Below, one piece after another: positions 29,501 through 36,673 of a stretch of DNA of 64,000 nt. A model generated the notes under the pieces. That model did not search any database, was not told the origin of the DNA, and saw nothing but the letters and a program-made list of their open reading frames with translations. The position numbers and the translations under genes are program-made. The stretch spans positions 8,022,050-8,086,049 of the forward strand of contig NC_020166.2 of NCBI RefSeq assembly GCF_000224145.3, written 5' to 3'. The DNA comes from Ciona intestinalis. Its lineage: Eukaryota > Chordata > Ascidiacea > Phlebobranchia > Cionidae. Positions within the stretch are counted from its first letter, which is position 1; the number at the start of each line of letters is the position of its first letter.

Positions 29501-29678
29501 CTCGCCTGCCTACTCGGCCGTGACCGCTCATTTCGACCCGAGGTATCTGCAAGTGCAGTCCGCTGGCGGCGGTATGGAGCTAGCTGGGTCTCTGAATCTT
29601 TCTGTAAACCAGCAGGACCGAGGCGTCGCTTCAACCGCTAGTCTCTCTAGCGTCCCCGCCGGTGTTGGTTCTTTATAA
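6073..29678 (+). CDS. CASZ1: Castor zinc finger transcription factor (CASZ1 orthologue), complete, 39 coding exons
   Basis: Castor proteins are nuclear DNA-binding transcription factors that control neuroblast timing in Drosophila and heart, vessel and photoreceptor development in vertebrates. Coding exons: 6073-6211, 6848-6937, 7036-7119, 8685-8813, 9105-9177, 9635-9773, 10396-10451, 10517-10595, 11475-11565, 12156-12226, 12544-12647, 13581-13649, 13730-13820, 14239-14403, 14717-14889, 15450-15575, 16043-16194, 18252-18359, 18678-18798, 19083-19197, 19545-19671, 19961-20011, 20254-20333, 20777-20829, 21107-21229, 21737-22324, 22690-22800, 23177-23264, 23612-23783, 23970-24244, 24403-24487, 25060-25152, 26212-26307, 26655-26751, 27037-27187, 27652-27860, 28282-28407, 28803-28937, 29330-29678. 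All junctions are AG/GT and phases agree, giving 5184 nt (1727 aa, near the ~1759 aa of human CASZ1). Eleven fingers with the Castor C-x(4-6)-C...HxHC...C...H-x(3)-H signature are present in vertebrate order. Least certain are the first exons and the start of exon 5. Confidence 0.93.
6334..6541. mobile_element. ~190 bp palindromic MITE, copy 1
   Basis: This family recurs throughout the window. It has inverted ends of about 30 bp (tagtagggtgggggaagatgg at one end and its complement at the other) and TA at both outer edges, as expected for a TA target. The interior is conserved (aaacaattaacaacggtcta; ttctttgaatgttctttgtt). There is no coding capacity. It resembles the MITE described from Ciona intestinalis (Cimi-type, from memory). 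This copy is in Castor intron 1. Confidence 0.8.
11615..11811. mobile_element. Palindromic MITE, copy 2
   Basis: Full-length copy with both inverted ends, in Castor intron 9, about 50 nt after the splice donor. Confidence 0.85.
12156..13649 (+). CDS. CASZ1: Castor exons 10-12 leading into finger 1 (residues 294-374), with one exon duplicated
   Basis: Exon 10 (12156-12226) ends in phase 0. Exon 11 (12544-12647, 104 nt) encodes [18 protein letters not shown], matching the KTDSITTGTVSTV region of the human protein. Exon 12 (13581-13649) encodes [11 protein letters not shown] just before finger 1. A second near-identical copy of exon 11 lies at 13114-13217. Since 104 is not a multiple of three, an mRNA using both copies would be frameshifted; only one copy can be used at a time. 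Confidence 0.85.
12236..12507. repeat. Degenerate minisatellite rich in TGACGTCA (CRE-like) motifs, left block
   Basis: Units such as gtgacgtcattcataaacg and ctgacgtcatttatg alternate at irregular spacing. I count five full TGACGTCA octamers and several TGACGTTA/TGACGCCA variants in about 270 bp. TGACGTCA is the consensus site of CREB/ATF bZIP factors. It lies in the Castor intron before exon 11. Confidence 0.8.
12908..12957. other. Assembly gap (50 N)
   Basis: Run of N in Castor between the two copies of exon 11. Fifty N is often a placeholder of unknown size. Confidence 1.
12958..13080. repeat. CRE-like minisatellite, right block
   Basis: The same repeat resumes straight after the gap (gtgacgtcacatg, ctgacgtcattcatg, cgtgacgtcactttg), upstream of the second exon 11 copy. 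It has three full octamers plus variants. Confidence 0.8.
13114..13217 (+). CDS. CASZ1: Second copy of Castor exon 11 (alternative exon or assembly duplicate)
   Basis: It differs from the 12544-12647 copy at only about three bases (one Thr-to-Ala change), with the same acceptor (tttcag) and donor (gtacgt). The flanking intron is also duplicated but carries several indels. The two copies sit on either side of a 50-N gap. Both join in frame to exon 12, so either could be functional. Allelic haplotypes placed in tandem by the assembler is the simplest explanation; a true duplication with mutually exclusive splicing is the alternative. Confidence 0.7.
13730..16194 (+). CDS. CASZ1: Castor zinc fingers 1-4 (residues 375-610)
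   Basis: Five exons encode fingers 1 (residues 382-420), 2 (440-480), 3 (500-539) and 4 (559-597). Each has the paired Cys/His arrangement with a HFHC or HYHC core. Linkers are also conserved: [18 protein letters not shown] and [16 protein letters not shown] are nearly identical to vertebrate CASZ1. Introns cut through the fingers at the same kind of position each time, soon after the HxHC core. This is the best-conserved block of the protein. Confidence 0.95.
13865..14055. mobile_element. Palindromic MITE, copy 3
   Basis: Full-length copy, interior in the opposite orientation to copy 2, about 45 nt after a Castor splice donor. Confidence 0.85.
14941..15060. mobile_element. Palindromic MITE, truncated copy 4
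   Basis: The left end and half the interior are present; the right end is missing. It lies directly upstream of another full copy. Confidence 0.7.
15114..15303. mobile_element. Palindromic MITE, copy 5
   Basis: Full-length copy in the opposite interior orientation to copy 4, forming an inverted pair within one Castor intron. Confidence 0.8.
15768..15988 (+). repeat. tRNA-derived SINE, 5'-truncated
   Basis: Body and tail of the SINE family: cccagtggtcatttatg, then aactcgtaagcggtcac, tgtatgaaacagaacac, and an attcattcattc tail. The tRNA-like head is missing. It lies in Castor intron 16. Confidence 0.7.
16341..17026. mobile_element. hAT-like non-autonomous DNA transposon
   Basis: The element starts tagggctgtga and ends tcacagcccta, an 11-bp perfect terminal inverted repeat, with further inverted similarity inside (gtttaaccgtta against ggttaaccgttaac). 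The flanking 8-mers acgggcag (16333-16340) and actggcag (17027-17034) form an 8-bp target duplication with one mismatch. TIRs beginning TAGGG and 8-bp duplications are typical of the hAT superfamily. There is no transposase; the 686-bp interior is non-coding. It lies in Castor intron 17. Confidence 0.75.
17148..17292 (+). repeat. tRNA-derived SINE, head only
   Basis: An A-box-like segment (ggcatagtggttagcgcg) is followed by the family body (tgtgtccttgtgtaagacac, actcagtggcttgttatg). The tail is missing or diverged. Confidence 0.6.
17699..17884. mobile_element. Palindromic MITE, copy 6
   Basis: Full-length copy with both ends, in Castor intron 17, some 670 bp after the hAT-like element. Confidence 0.8.
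18252..20829 (+). CDS. CASZ1: Castor linker between fingers 4 and 5 (residues 611-828)
   Basis: Seven small exons encode a Gln/Asn/Ser/Pro-rich, probably disordered linker. [14 protein letters not shown] (residues 789-802) corresponds to the SLDLTVKEPSNESN region of the human protein, which anchors the alignment. The last exon (20777-20829) ends in VLKYFRG just before finger 5. The rest is poorly conserved, as in other Castor proteins. Confidence 0.85.
18393..18547. repeat. SINE tail fragment (minus) followed by a MITE fragment
   Basis: 18393-18502 is a minus-strand SINE 3' part (aaataaataaatgtaac, ttctatttcatacacctc). 18503-18547 is a left-end MITE remnant (tatatagtagaggggacacc). Both are in the intron between exons 18 and 19. 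Confidence 0.6.
20079..20188 (-). repeat. SINE 3' fragment
   Basis: Minus-strand copy of the SINE body and tail (aaataaataaatgcaac, gttataacaccaatgttc, tcatacacctcgtgcc). Confidence 0.65.
20570..20752 (+). repeat. SINE, 5'-truncated
   Basis: Plus-strand body and tail: gtcagctatacattag, taagcgggcacaaggtg, tgtatgaaacagaacacc, gttacattcatt. It ends about 25 nt before the acceptor of exon 24 at 20777. Confidence 0.65.
21107..24244 (+). CDS. CASZ1: Castor zinc fingers 5-8 (residues 829-1281)
   Basis: Finger 5 (residues 835-872) is followed by a 588-nt exon encoding a Pro/Ala/Asn-rich spacer. Then come fingers 6 (1069-1106), 7 (1129-1166) and 8 (1186-1224). [30 protein letters not shown] and RKHLRRMLG are close to the vertebrate sequence. 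Finger 6 has HWHC instead of the usual HFHC, a conservative change that leaves the metal ligands intact. Confidence 0.94.
21302..21598. repeat. Two SINE fragments in inverted orientation
   Basis: 21302-21388 is a minus-strand tail (tgaatgaatgaatgtaac). 21436-21598 is a plus-strand copy (catccacaatggtagcaac to ttacattcattta). Both lie within the Castor intron after finger 5, so a transcript could fold on itself here. Confidence 0.6.
22345..22468. mobile_element. Palindromic MITE, shortened copy
   Basis: Both ends are present but the interior is deleted (about 124 bp). It begins about 20 nt after the donor of the large exon 26. Confidence 0.7.
22889..23125 (+). repeat. tRNA-derived SINE, near full length
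   Basis: The head (aatggttagcacgtctg, cgggttcaaggctcg) has A- and B-box-like segments, followed by the body and tail. It fills most of the intron before exon 28. Confidence 0.7.
23283..23478. mobile_element. Palindromic MITE copy
   Basis: Full-length copy beginning about 18 nt after a Castor splice donor (exon 28). Confidence 0.8.
23818..23925 (+). repeat. SINE 3' fragment
   Basis: Plus-strand tail part (ttgtaagctggcacgagg, tgtatgaaacagaacacc, aacattcatt), starting about 34 nt after the donor of exon 29. Confidence 0.65.
24403..26751 (+). CDS. CASZ1: Castor acidic linker between fingers 8 and 9 (residues 1282-1404)
   Basis: Four small exons (24403-24487, 25060-25152, 26212-26307, 26655-26751) encode an acidic, Ser/Asn-rich segment with [15 protein letters not shown] (residues 1341-1355). 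No fold is expected. These exons lie between repeat insertions, and each has good splice sites and consistent phase. Confidence 0.85.
24534..24729. mobile_element. Palindromic MITE copy
   Basis: Full-length copy with a slightly diverged right end, in the Castor intron after exon 31. Confidence 0.75.
24740..25012 (+). repeat. tRNA-derived SINE, near full length
   Basis: Head gccgtggcgtagtggctacg with gggttcaagcct as the B-box-like segment, body (cccagtggtcactaatggg), and tail to ttacattcaat. Directly follows a MITE and ends about 47 nt before exon 32. Confidence 0.7.
25164..25707. mobile_element. TTAA-flanked non-autonomous DNA transposon (piggyBac-like)
   Basis: The ends are inverted repeats: TTAA then agggcctaaatacacccca on the left, and tggggtgtgtttaggccct then TTAA on the right (one mismatch in 19). 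TTAA at both edges suggests the piggyBac-type TTAA target. There is no coding capacity in the 536-bp interior. It sits 11 nt after the splice donor of Castor exon 32. Confidence 0.7.
25930..26158 (+). repeat. SINE tail fragments
   Basis: Two successive degenerate plus-strand tails (about 25930-26010 and 26040-26158), the second ending in attcattcattcattc about 55 nt before exon 33. Confidence 0.55.
27037..29678 (+). CDS. CASZ1: Castor zinc fingers 9-11 and C-terminal tail (residues 1405-1727)
   Basis: Fingers 9 (residues 1445-1483), 10 (1503-1539) and 11 (1559-1598) match the vertebrate long isoform, including [21 protein letters not shown] and [12 protein letters not shown]. Finger 10 has the shortened CLRCPFKC spacing also seen in human. 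The last exon (29330-29678) encodes a Ser/Pro/Val-rich tail with SLNLS at 1699-1703 and ends at TAA 29676-29678. Its acceptor (ttctttgacag) is in frame; an upstream alternative at 29217 runs into a stop. Confidence 0.93.
27251..27489 (+). repeat. tRNA-derived SINE
   Basis: Head remnant (ggtggcgtggcacgttgg), body (gtgggcgtatttgtccttg, cagtggtcactaatggg) and tail (tgtatgaaacagaacacc). It lies in the intron between the two halves of finger 9. Confidence 0.65.
27490..27644 (+). repeat. SINE 3' part abutting the finger 9 acceptor
   Basis: Body and tail of a second SINE (ctaacaaagttacatgc, tacgaggtgtatgc, agttacattcattc). The tail ends about 7 nt before the exon start at 27652, so the acceptor tract attcattcttcacag is at least partly SINE-derived. 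Confidence 0.65.
27882..28196 (+). repeat. tRNA-derived SINE, full length
   Basis: Head (gcgtcgttgtacagttggtt, with gttaatgggttcaatgctcg as the B-box part), body (tgtgggcgtatgtgtccttg) and tail (gttcattcaac). It begins about 21 nt after the donor of exon 36. Confidence 0.7.
28986..29110. mobile_element. Degenerate MITE fragments in the last Castor intron
   Basis: Two partial left ends (ttggggtaagatggtctacg; ttggggaagatggtacatg) followed by the catttggtagtaaacaaa piece. No right end. Confidence 0.5.
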
Positions 29679-30799
29679 AATACAAGCGCAAGGTGACGCT
29701 GTGTAGCAAACTTCCCGACCGTATAAACCAAAGTTTTTAAAAGGCGTCAAGTTTTTATCTATACATTTGACTAGCAGTGTTTCTACGAGCATATACGAAC
29801 ATCAACTGTACGCCAAGCGAAGGCTAAAAGCCATAGTGGTGTCTGTAATCAATTGAAACGAACTCTGTACTACAACTTTTACGCCCTTTTCGTACTTTTT
29901 TTTACCACGAACCCGTGCTCTAACCTACATCGTACTGTACAATGATGCAGCATTGTATATCGAACTGCGTACTAACCAAGCTTGCAGCATCGTGAAAATG
30001 CAGCTTGACGTTTTTCTTCATTGGCTCAGGCGAACGCAGCATCAAACCACCGTTTACTGTGATGCAACTTCTATATTTATTACTTCTAACACCCTGTGCG
30101 TTTTGTCGAATCTTGCATTTTCTTTTCCCGATATTTCTATAAAAAAAACGTTTTGTTAATTTAATGTAACCACGTATTTATTGATTATACTTCCCCCCTT
30201 TTTATCAGTCTATCACGCTTATGTATTTTACTTCGTACACCCTGTATGTCGATACCACACGATCAGGTACATTTCCAAAGCCACGTCTGTAACGGCGTAA
30301 GCTCTGTTCCATCTTCAAGCTTTTGAGTGCTTCAAAATTGAACGTGCTTCTTTTACGTACTATTCCCCCATTCAATCGCCCATATTTACTATTGTTTAAT
30401 CTTTTCGTTGTTTTTCTTCGGTGGGTCATAGTATTTAGCGAACAATACTGTGTGATGATATTAATTTTTCGCCCTTTATGTTCGAATGGCTTTCGTAGCC
30501 TAGGCCCTAGCCTACCCCTTTTAGAGGTAATTTTTTTTAGCTTTTTTTTCCGGTGATAGACGTACTTTTCCAAGCAATACGATCTATAATTGCTGTCTCA
30601 CATTCTACGCTACATTTACTAAGTTAATTTTTCTCAATGAAGTAATAACTTAAACCGTGCTATGAAATTGTCGCCCAATATTCTGGCGGTGTTTTTACCT
30701 GCGTATTTACGCCCGTTTACGTTTATTTTACGAACGTGGCATAGAGAAGTGATTTCCTTGACCTATGCACTGTACTTTGTACATAGAATCTTCAATAAA
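29679..30799 (+). other. CASZ1: Probable Castor 3' untranslated region
   Basis: About 1.1 kb after the stop with no exon-like sequence. The first AATAAA I see is at 30794-30799 and would give a 1.1-kb 3' UTR. A 122-codon minus-strand frame at 30205-30573 is basic, repetitive and without recognisable features, and I do not call it. Confidence 0.5.
30794..30799 (+). terminator. Candidate polyadenylation signal of Castor
   Basis: AATAAA about 1.1 kb after the stop codon. No earlier canonical hexamer was seen. Confidence 0.45.
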
Positions 30800-31068
30800 A
30801 CTTTGCATGGTAAAATTATCAAACCTGTTTTAAAAAATTTTATAGGCATTTTGTAGTCGGTTGAAGTAGAATAGTTCATATTTTTTTATGTTTTACTTCA
30901 CTTTTATCACACCATTTGGTAAAAAAAGAATACTTACAGAATTATGTAATCGTAGCCTTGCCACTCTAAAAGTGTGTTAGGAAATATTAGATATTATGTT
31001 AAACGTATTCATCTTACTCTAGTAATATAGATATATTTGTTTCATTTTGAACGAAAAAATTGGAATTG

Positions 31069-31256
31069 TATAGTAGGGTGGGGAAAGATGGGACACCTTT
31101 TTATTCTATTTTCTCGTCTCATTTGGTAGTAAACAAAGAACATTCAAGAATTATAAAACCGTTACCTCACGACTTCCATTATTAATTGTTGAAAACACGA
31201 TCAGGATATTTGGATATATTGTGATAAGGTGTCCCATCTTACCCCATAATACTATA
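31069..31256. mobile_element. Palindromic MITE copy
   Basis: Full-length copy (tatagtagggtggggaaag to cttaccccataatactata) in the 800-bp gap between Castor and the MAM gene. A more degenerate copy seems to precede it (about 30880-31022). Confidence 0.8.
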
Positions 31257-31601
31257 TATTCAATTCAATAAAACTATCTGTACCCCATTTAAAAAAATGA
31301 CCTTTTCTCTATTAAATTTGAGCTCACAAAATTGTAAACACGCTGCGGGCATGCACGACTGGTGTCGTGACGTCAGCTAATGGCTCGCGGTTCGACCAAA
31401 AGGCAGAAATAGAAACAAATTAAATCCGATCGTTTCCGTGCTACCTACGTGCAACACCGGATAGGGCTCGAATAGGAAGTCACGTGATAAAAAAACTTAT
31501 CCTCTCAAGCGCTGGGAAAAGTCCACTCGTGAGAATGAAAATTCAAAGTCGAGATACTGATTCATTTACTACTGATCGTCAATTTTTGTTTTGAAAAAAA
31601 T

Positions 31602-34600
31602 ATGAACGGAAAAAAAATTCTTCTCTGCCAAGTTGGAATTCTAGTTCTTGTAGTTACAATAGCGAATACTCAGAATTACGGTAAGAGCGCGAGAAAAATC
31701 TGAAATGTTATCAATTACAATATTTTTTCAAGGAATCGATTGCGACTTTGACCGCAATATGTGCGGCTGGAGGAATGCGTTAAAATATGAAAACGTCGAT
31801 GATTTTAATTGGAAACGAGGATACGGCTCGAATGGAAAGCAGAAGGGTAGTGGGACCAACGACGACCACGGCGGGGGTAAGTTCGTTTAGAAATATATGG
31901 GTGGGAGAAGACGGGACACCTTTATAGCACATAATACCCAAATATCCTGATCGTGTTTTGAACAATTAACAACGGTCTATGGGAGTCGTGAGGTAACGGT
32001 TTTATAATTCTGTAAATGTTCTTTGTTTACTACCAAATGAGTCGAGAAAATAAAATGAAAAGGTGTCCCATCTTTCCCCGCACTATACGGTTTAAAATTT
32101 CTGCATGTTGTTTTTTTACTACAGTATAGAACTGTCAGTAAATTTTTTATTCAATCCTTTCACTGCAGGTGGTGGATACATGTACATTAAGTCGAAGAAT
32201 CGAATGAATCGAACCGCAAAATTTCTCAGTCGATCTCTAACAACGACTAGTTTTACTTGCTTTAAATTCTGGTATTTCATGAAAGGTGGGTCTTGTACAA
32301 TACTGTAGGGTAAGCTGACGTACTGTATTGGAATCTAAAACCCATATTTTCTGATCGTTTTTTTAGCAATTATCAGAGATTTTTTAGAGTCCCGTCGTTA
32401 CCGGCGTATAATTTTGTAAATATTCTTTGTTTACTACCAAGTAGGACGATACAAGTATAACCTGCTATACTCCGTGTAACGGGAGCTGTTTTTAACAATA
32501 CTGTCCGTGTTGGCCAATAATATTCGTGTCTGTTTATTTCGCATTGTTTTATTATGTGCTAACAGTATTCCATCGTACCCCGTCATACTGAAGTGTTGAA
32601 AAACAGGCATAAAACCTAATAGATTTCGAGGCGCATACTATTTTATATATATAGTAGGATGCGGGAAGATATGGGACACCTTTAACCGTAATATTCAAAT
32701 ATCATGATCGTGTTTTAAACAATTAACAACGGTCTATTGGAGTCGTGAGGATGCGGTTTTATAACTGTTTGGATCGTTTTCGTTTACTATCGAATGGGAC
32801 GAAAAAATAGAATGAAAAAGTGTCTCATCTTCCCCCACCCTACAATACATGAATATTATAACTTATCTTCAAATATATCAAAATTTACATAAAGTAAACT
32901 GAAGGTCGTTCAATTTTTAACGCAGTTTATGTAATATGTGTTGGTAATAAAATCTTCTCCACAGTTTATCTTTAAAACATCAAAATCAATTCTAAAGGAT
33001 CCCAAAATTTCTCTTTAATACGTTTCCTGATTACCCCAATGCGATTTGCAATGAACGCTTAATGTAGGGTACGCGCGGGTTCAAATGGATAACAACACTT
33101 TAATTGTTTGACCGTTACACCAATACTGCGAAATATCAGAATATAAAAAAAAAATATTTTTCTTCCTTTTTTAATTTTCACTTTAAAAGAAAGTAGTGAA
33201 ACGCTCAGAGTTATTTATGTCCCCTTAATAATTTATGGAACAAATATTGTTTAATTTAACTAAGGTTAACGAAACGTAATTATACGCAAGTAAATTGACA
33301 GAAGGTCTTTATATAAGGCTGGTACTATGCCAAAAACAACAGTCTAAATCCTAAAGACTTTTTTAATATTTGTAGGACAGCTGCGGTTTACATGTTTCTA
33401 AATTTCTTTTTTGTTTGCTTTACATCGAGTTTTTTATATAAGTTGTATAGTACTGCGAGTTGCGTTAGAATATGATGTTCCATATTTCCTAATCGTTTAT
33501 TAACATTAACAATAAACAACGTTCCTCTAGAGCCGTGAGGATACGGTAATGGTAGGATGAGGAAAGATGGGACACTTTTATTTTTATTTTCTCGTCCCAT
33601 TTGGTAGTAAACAAAGAAAATTTAAATAATTATAAAACTGTATCCTCACGACTCCCATAGACCGTTGTTAGTTGATTAAAATACGATCGGAATGTTTGGA
33701 TATTATGTGCTAAAGTGTCTCGTATACCCCCACTCCTAATGTATTACTGTAAGAGTATTTTTTGTTTGCCACAAAATCGAACGATAGACGAGATTGACAA
33801 GGATCATCTTAACCCAACCTACTATTAACAGTATTCAGGAGTTCGTAACTTTACCCAAATCGTGAATTCATAAGTATAATGTTGTCTATTGAATTTAGGT
33901 AGAAATATGGGGCATGCGGCAGTCTACTTGGCAAAAGACCGACTGCATCTTGACAATTCAAATAATCCTTTATGGAACTTGAGAGGTCACCAAGGAAATG
34001 CATGGAGGCAAGCCAAGGTATTTAAGTACTGCCATTTAAATGGATTCTACTTATTTTAGGTTTTTCGCATCGTGGCCCTTTTTACTCGCTTCTCTTTTTT
34101 TGTAATTGAAAACATTTGCGATGTACAACCAGTTTTAGCGAAATGATTTACCTAAATTGTCAAAACAGATGCTGTTATACCAAAACCGAATGTGTAAATT
34201 TCCACAAATATAAATAAATTAACATAGTACAGTAAGAGGGGGGTGATGGGACAGCTTTTCATTCTATTTTCTCGACCCGTTTGGTAGTAAAAAAAACATT
34301 CAAAGAATTATACAACGTATCCTCACAAAACGTTCTTAATAATTAAAAACACGGCCCGGATATTTGGATAATAAATGCTAAACGTGTCCCGTCTCCCCAC
34401 CCTTAAAAAAAGAAAAATCTCCATTAAAAAAATTACCTACAAAGTTAAAAACGTGGAAACTGGTCAGTGATTACGAGGTGTATGGAACAGAACACCCGTG
34501 TTATAAGGACTGTCGTTGCCCGTCACACGAGGACAAATAAGTTACAATAATTTATTTATTTATAAATACCAATTGAAAACCATATACACTCTGTTGTCAA

Positions 34601-35685
34601 ATAAATGAATCAAAAAACAAAACATGTCTCACCAGGTCCCCCTGCCACCCCAGAAAAACAGCATCATAGTTATCGAAGCTTTTGATTGGAAGGTCGGTCG
34701 TAGTGGGAACATTTTACTTGATGATGTTAGTTTAAATCAAGTAACAGGAACCAACGAATGTCAAGGTAAGACGCCAATTACCCTAAAAATTCAAACCGTT
34801 TCCAATTTCTTCTGAAATTTCTCGTTAGGATTAGGTGCAAACTGTTATGCCAACGAAATTTTGTTTCAATAAATTATTAGATTTATTTGCACCGTGACTA
34901 GTGGTTGTGCGTCAGTCTCGAGCACAGAGAGTACGGGTTCGAGGCTCGACGCTGCTTTTATTTTCCGTGGAAAAAATTTTGCAAATTTATTCGTGCGGAA
35001 TATTATTACACAGTCAATAATTTGCATTTAGTAACCCATCTGTAGGAAATGTGTTTTGTTGTATATATATACTATTAGCATGCTCATATATAGATCGATA
35101 AACGGGTTTTATATTTAATTTTGTTGTACTTTAGTTCAACCAAGCTACGCTGCACCAAAACCTTCAACAACAACAACAACAACAACAGCGACAACAACGC
35201 AAACAACACAAACAACAACAGCAACAACAGCGACAACAACGCAAACAACAACAGCAACAACTACAGTAAAAACAAAATCAACAACAGCAAATAAAAGGTT
35301 TGAATCCAATACTACCAGAACAACGTCCTACGATTTTCAACCAAATTCTACGCTAGCCATGAAACCAATGACAACACCAAAAACGATTTCATTGTTTAAC
35401 ATTACAAGTCCTGCAACAAGCCCGAGCAAAAACTCTACAAAGACCGATCCCAACTCGGCTCAAATTGCTGGCACGAAAGACCAGAGCTATATCTATATAG
35501 TGGTGGGCGTTCTAGGCGCTACTAGTATTCTAGCAGTAGCTTTGTTAATCTATGCAAGACGAAGAAAGAAGTTGCCACGGTCCATGTATGATGATAATGT
35601 TTCAGTTACCGTCAGCCGCATGTATCCCGATCACGTTACTATTACAAGGAGTAGCGACTACAGCAAGCTGAAATCGATGGATTAA
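31602..35685 (+). CDS. MAM-domain, mucin-stalk type I membrane protein
   Basis: Exons 31602-31680, 31733-31876, 32169-32285, 33899-34017, 34636-34765 and 35135-35685 join in phase to 379 aa. A signal peptide (residues 1-24) is followed by one MAM domain (about 28-195) with the four expected cysteines (30, 37, 105, 195) and the hallmarks CDFDRNMCGW, CFKFWYFM, LWNLRGHQGNAW and GNILLDDVSL. Next come a Thr/Ala/Gln-rich stalk (about 207-260, many potential O-glycosylation sites), more Ser/Thr, a transmembrane helix (about 315-336), a RRRKK stop-transfer and a ~40-residue tail with Tyr residues. MAM domains mediate adhesion in meprins, neuropilins and receptor phosphatases; here no catalytic domain is attached. 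I cannot name an orthologue. The MAM domain is compact, as the second exon is short. Confidence 0.88.
31893..32088. mobile_element. Palindromic MITE copy
   Basis: Full-length copy in the MAM gene, 16 nt after a splice donor. Confidence 0.8.
32648..32846. mobile_element. Palindromic MITE copy
   Basis: Full-length copy (tatagtaggatgcgggaag to cttcccccaccctacaata) in MAM gene intron 3. A strongly diverged copy precedes it at about 32300-32596. Confidence 0.75.
33548..33741. mobile_element. Palindromic MITE copy
   Basis: Nearly full copy in MAM gene intron 3, interior inverted relative to the previous copy. Confidence 0.7.
34229..34405. mobile_element. Palindromic MITE copy
   Basis: Slightly shortened copy (agtaagaggggggtgatgg to cccgtctccccacccttaa) in MAM gene intron 4. 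Confidence 0.7.
34435..34560 (+). repeat. SINE 3' fragment
   Basis: Plus-strand tail (acgaggtgtatggaacag, gttataaggactgtcgttgc) in MAM gene intron 4, about 75 nt before exon 5. Confidence 0.6.
34890..34975 (+). repeat. SINE head fragment
   Basis: tRNA-like head (gtgactagtggttgtgcg, gggttcgaggctcgacgc) without a body, in MAM gene intron 5. Confidence 0.5.
35165..35295 (+). repeat. (ACA)n microsatellite inside the MAM gene coding exon
   Basis: Runs of aca with gca, gcg and caa interruptions encode the Thr-rich stalk. Being in-frame trinucleotides, length changes would alter stalk length without a frameshift, so alleles of different length are likely. Confidence 0.8.
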
Positions 35686-35724
35686 ATTAATCCCTAATGT
35701 AAAAATCGTTTGCATCAAATGTAT

Positions 35725-35914
35725 ATATAGTAAAGTGGGGGAGATTGGACACTTTTTCATTCTGTTTTCTCGTCCTATTAAAGGTAGTAAATAAAGAACA
35801 TTTAAAGAGTTATAAATTGGTATCTTCACTACTCCCAACAGCATTGTTAATTGTTTAAAACACGATCGAGATATTATGTGCTAAAGGTGTCCCATCTTAC
35901 CACACAGTACTGTA
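35725..35914. mobile_element. Palindromic MITE copy in the MAM gene 3' UTR
   Basis: Copy starting 40 nt after the MAM stop codon. It contains aataaa (35789-35794), which could compete with the 35979 signal. Confidence 0.75.
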
Positions 35915-35978
35915 TCTCGCAAACCTGTGTAAATGTTTTTATTTCTATTGATAATTATACTACCATACTGCAAATTAA

Positions 35979-35984
35979 AATAAA
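35979..35984 (+). terminator. Candidate polyadenylation signal of the MAM gene
   Basis: AATAAA about 295 nt after the stop codon, followed by a T-rich stretch. Confidence 0.4.
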
Positions 35985-36030
35985 GTTTTGCTGTATTTGT
36001 TTACAAACAAGCAAGGTAAAAAAGAGATGT

Positions 36031-36168
36031 TTACGGCGCTGTGGCAAAGTGTTTAGCGCCTGTAACCCAGGGGTAATGGGTTCAAGGCTCACACTGCTAC
36101 CATTAAAAGCGTATGTGTTCTTAAGCAAGACACTTAACAGCAATTGCCTCCACCCATAGGTCACTAAA
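36031..36168 (+). repeat. SINE head and partial body
   Basis: Well-kept tRNA-like head (ggcgctgtggcaaagtgttt, taatgggttcaaggctcac) followed by the cttaagcaagacacttaac body. The 3' side continues into A-rich degenerate repeats to about 36340. Confidence 0.65.
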
Positions 36169-36621
36169 CACGCATGAAAAACCACTTGTATCCGTAACAT
36201 AAAAAAAAGAAAAAACAACATGAAAAAAAATTCGTGTATCCATAGACAAAAGAAAAAAAAAAACTGCACGAAAAAAATGACAAAAATTGTGTAACCGTAA
36301 ACATAAGAAAAATTAAAAAACGTATGAAAAAAAAAATCTCTTTTTTTATGGGAATGATATGTTAGTGACCTACATATATAGATGTGTGCGTAAGTTATAT
36401 TTTCGCGAAAGTATCAGAAAATTTAATACATGTATGCTTCGTGATATGTGACCCATACTTGATGTTTGTATTCTGAACCCCCCTACGAACGTTTAATTTT
36501 TAATTATTACGTAGCGCTATAACATATTCAAAGCTAGATCGTAAAAAATCTATATATGTTTTTATAGAGTATATTAATATTTATATATAGTATATTTTGG
36601 AATTAGAAAAATAGAATCAGT

Positions 36622-36673
36622 GCCGCTGGAGTCAAATTAATTTATTAGTACATACTAATTTGACCCCAGCGGC
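36622..36673. repeat. Short perfect-looking hairpin
   Basis: Arms gccgctggagtcaaattaat and actaatttgaccccagcggc pair over 20 bp with two mismatches around a 12-nt loop. It may be the remnant of a small palindromic element. Confidence 0.6.

Noticed and set aside
30205..30573. 122-codon minus-strand frame
   Set aside because: Very basic and Lys/Arg-rich with no domain or splice partners; it lies in the likely Castor 3' UTR.
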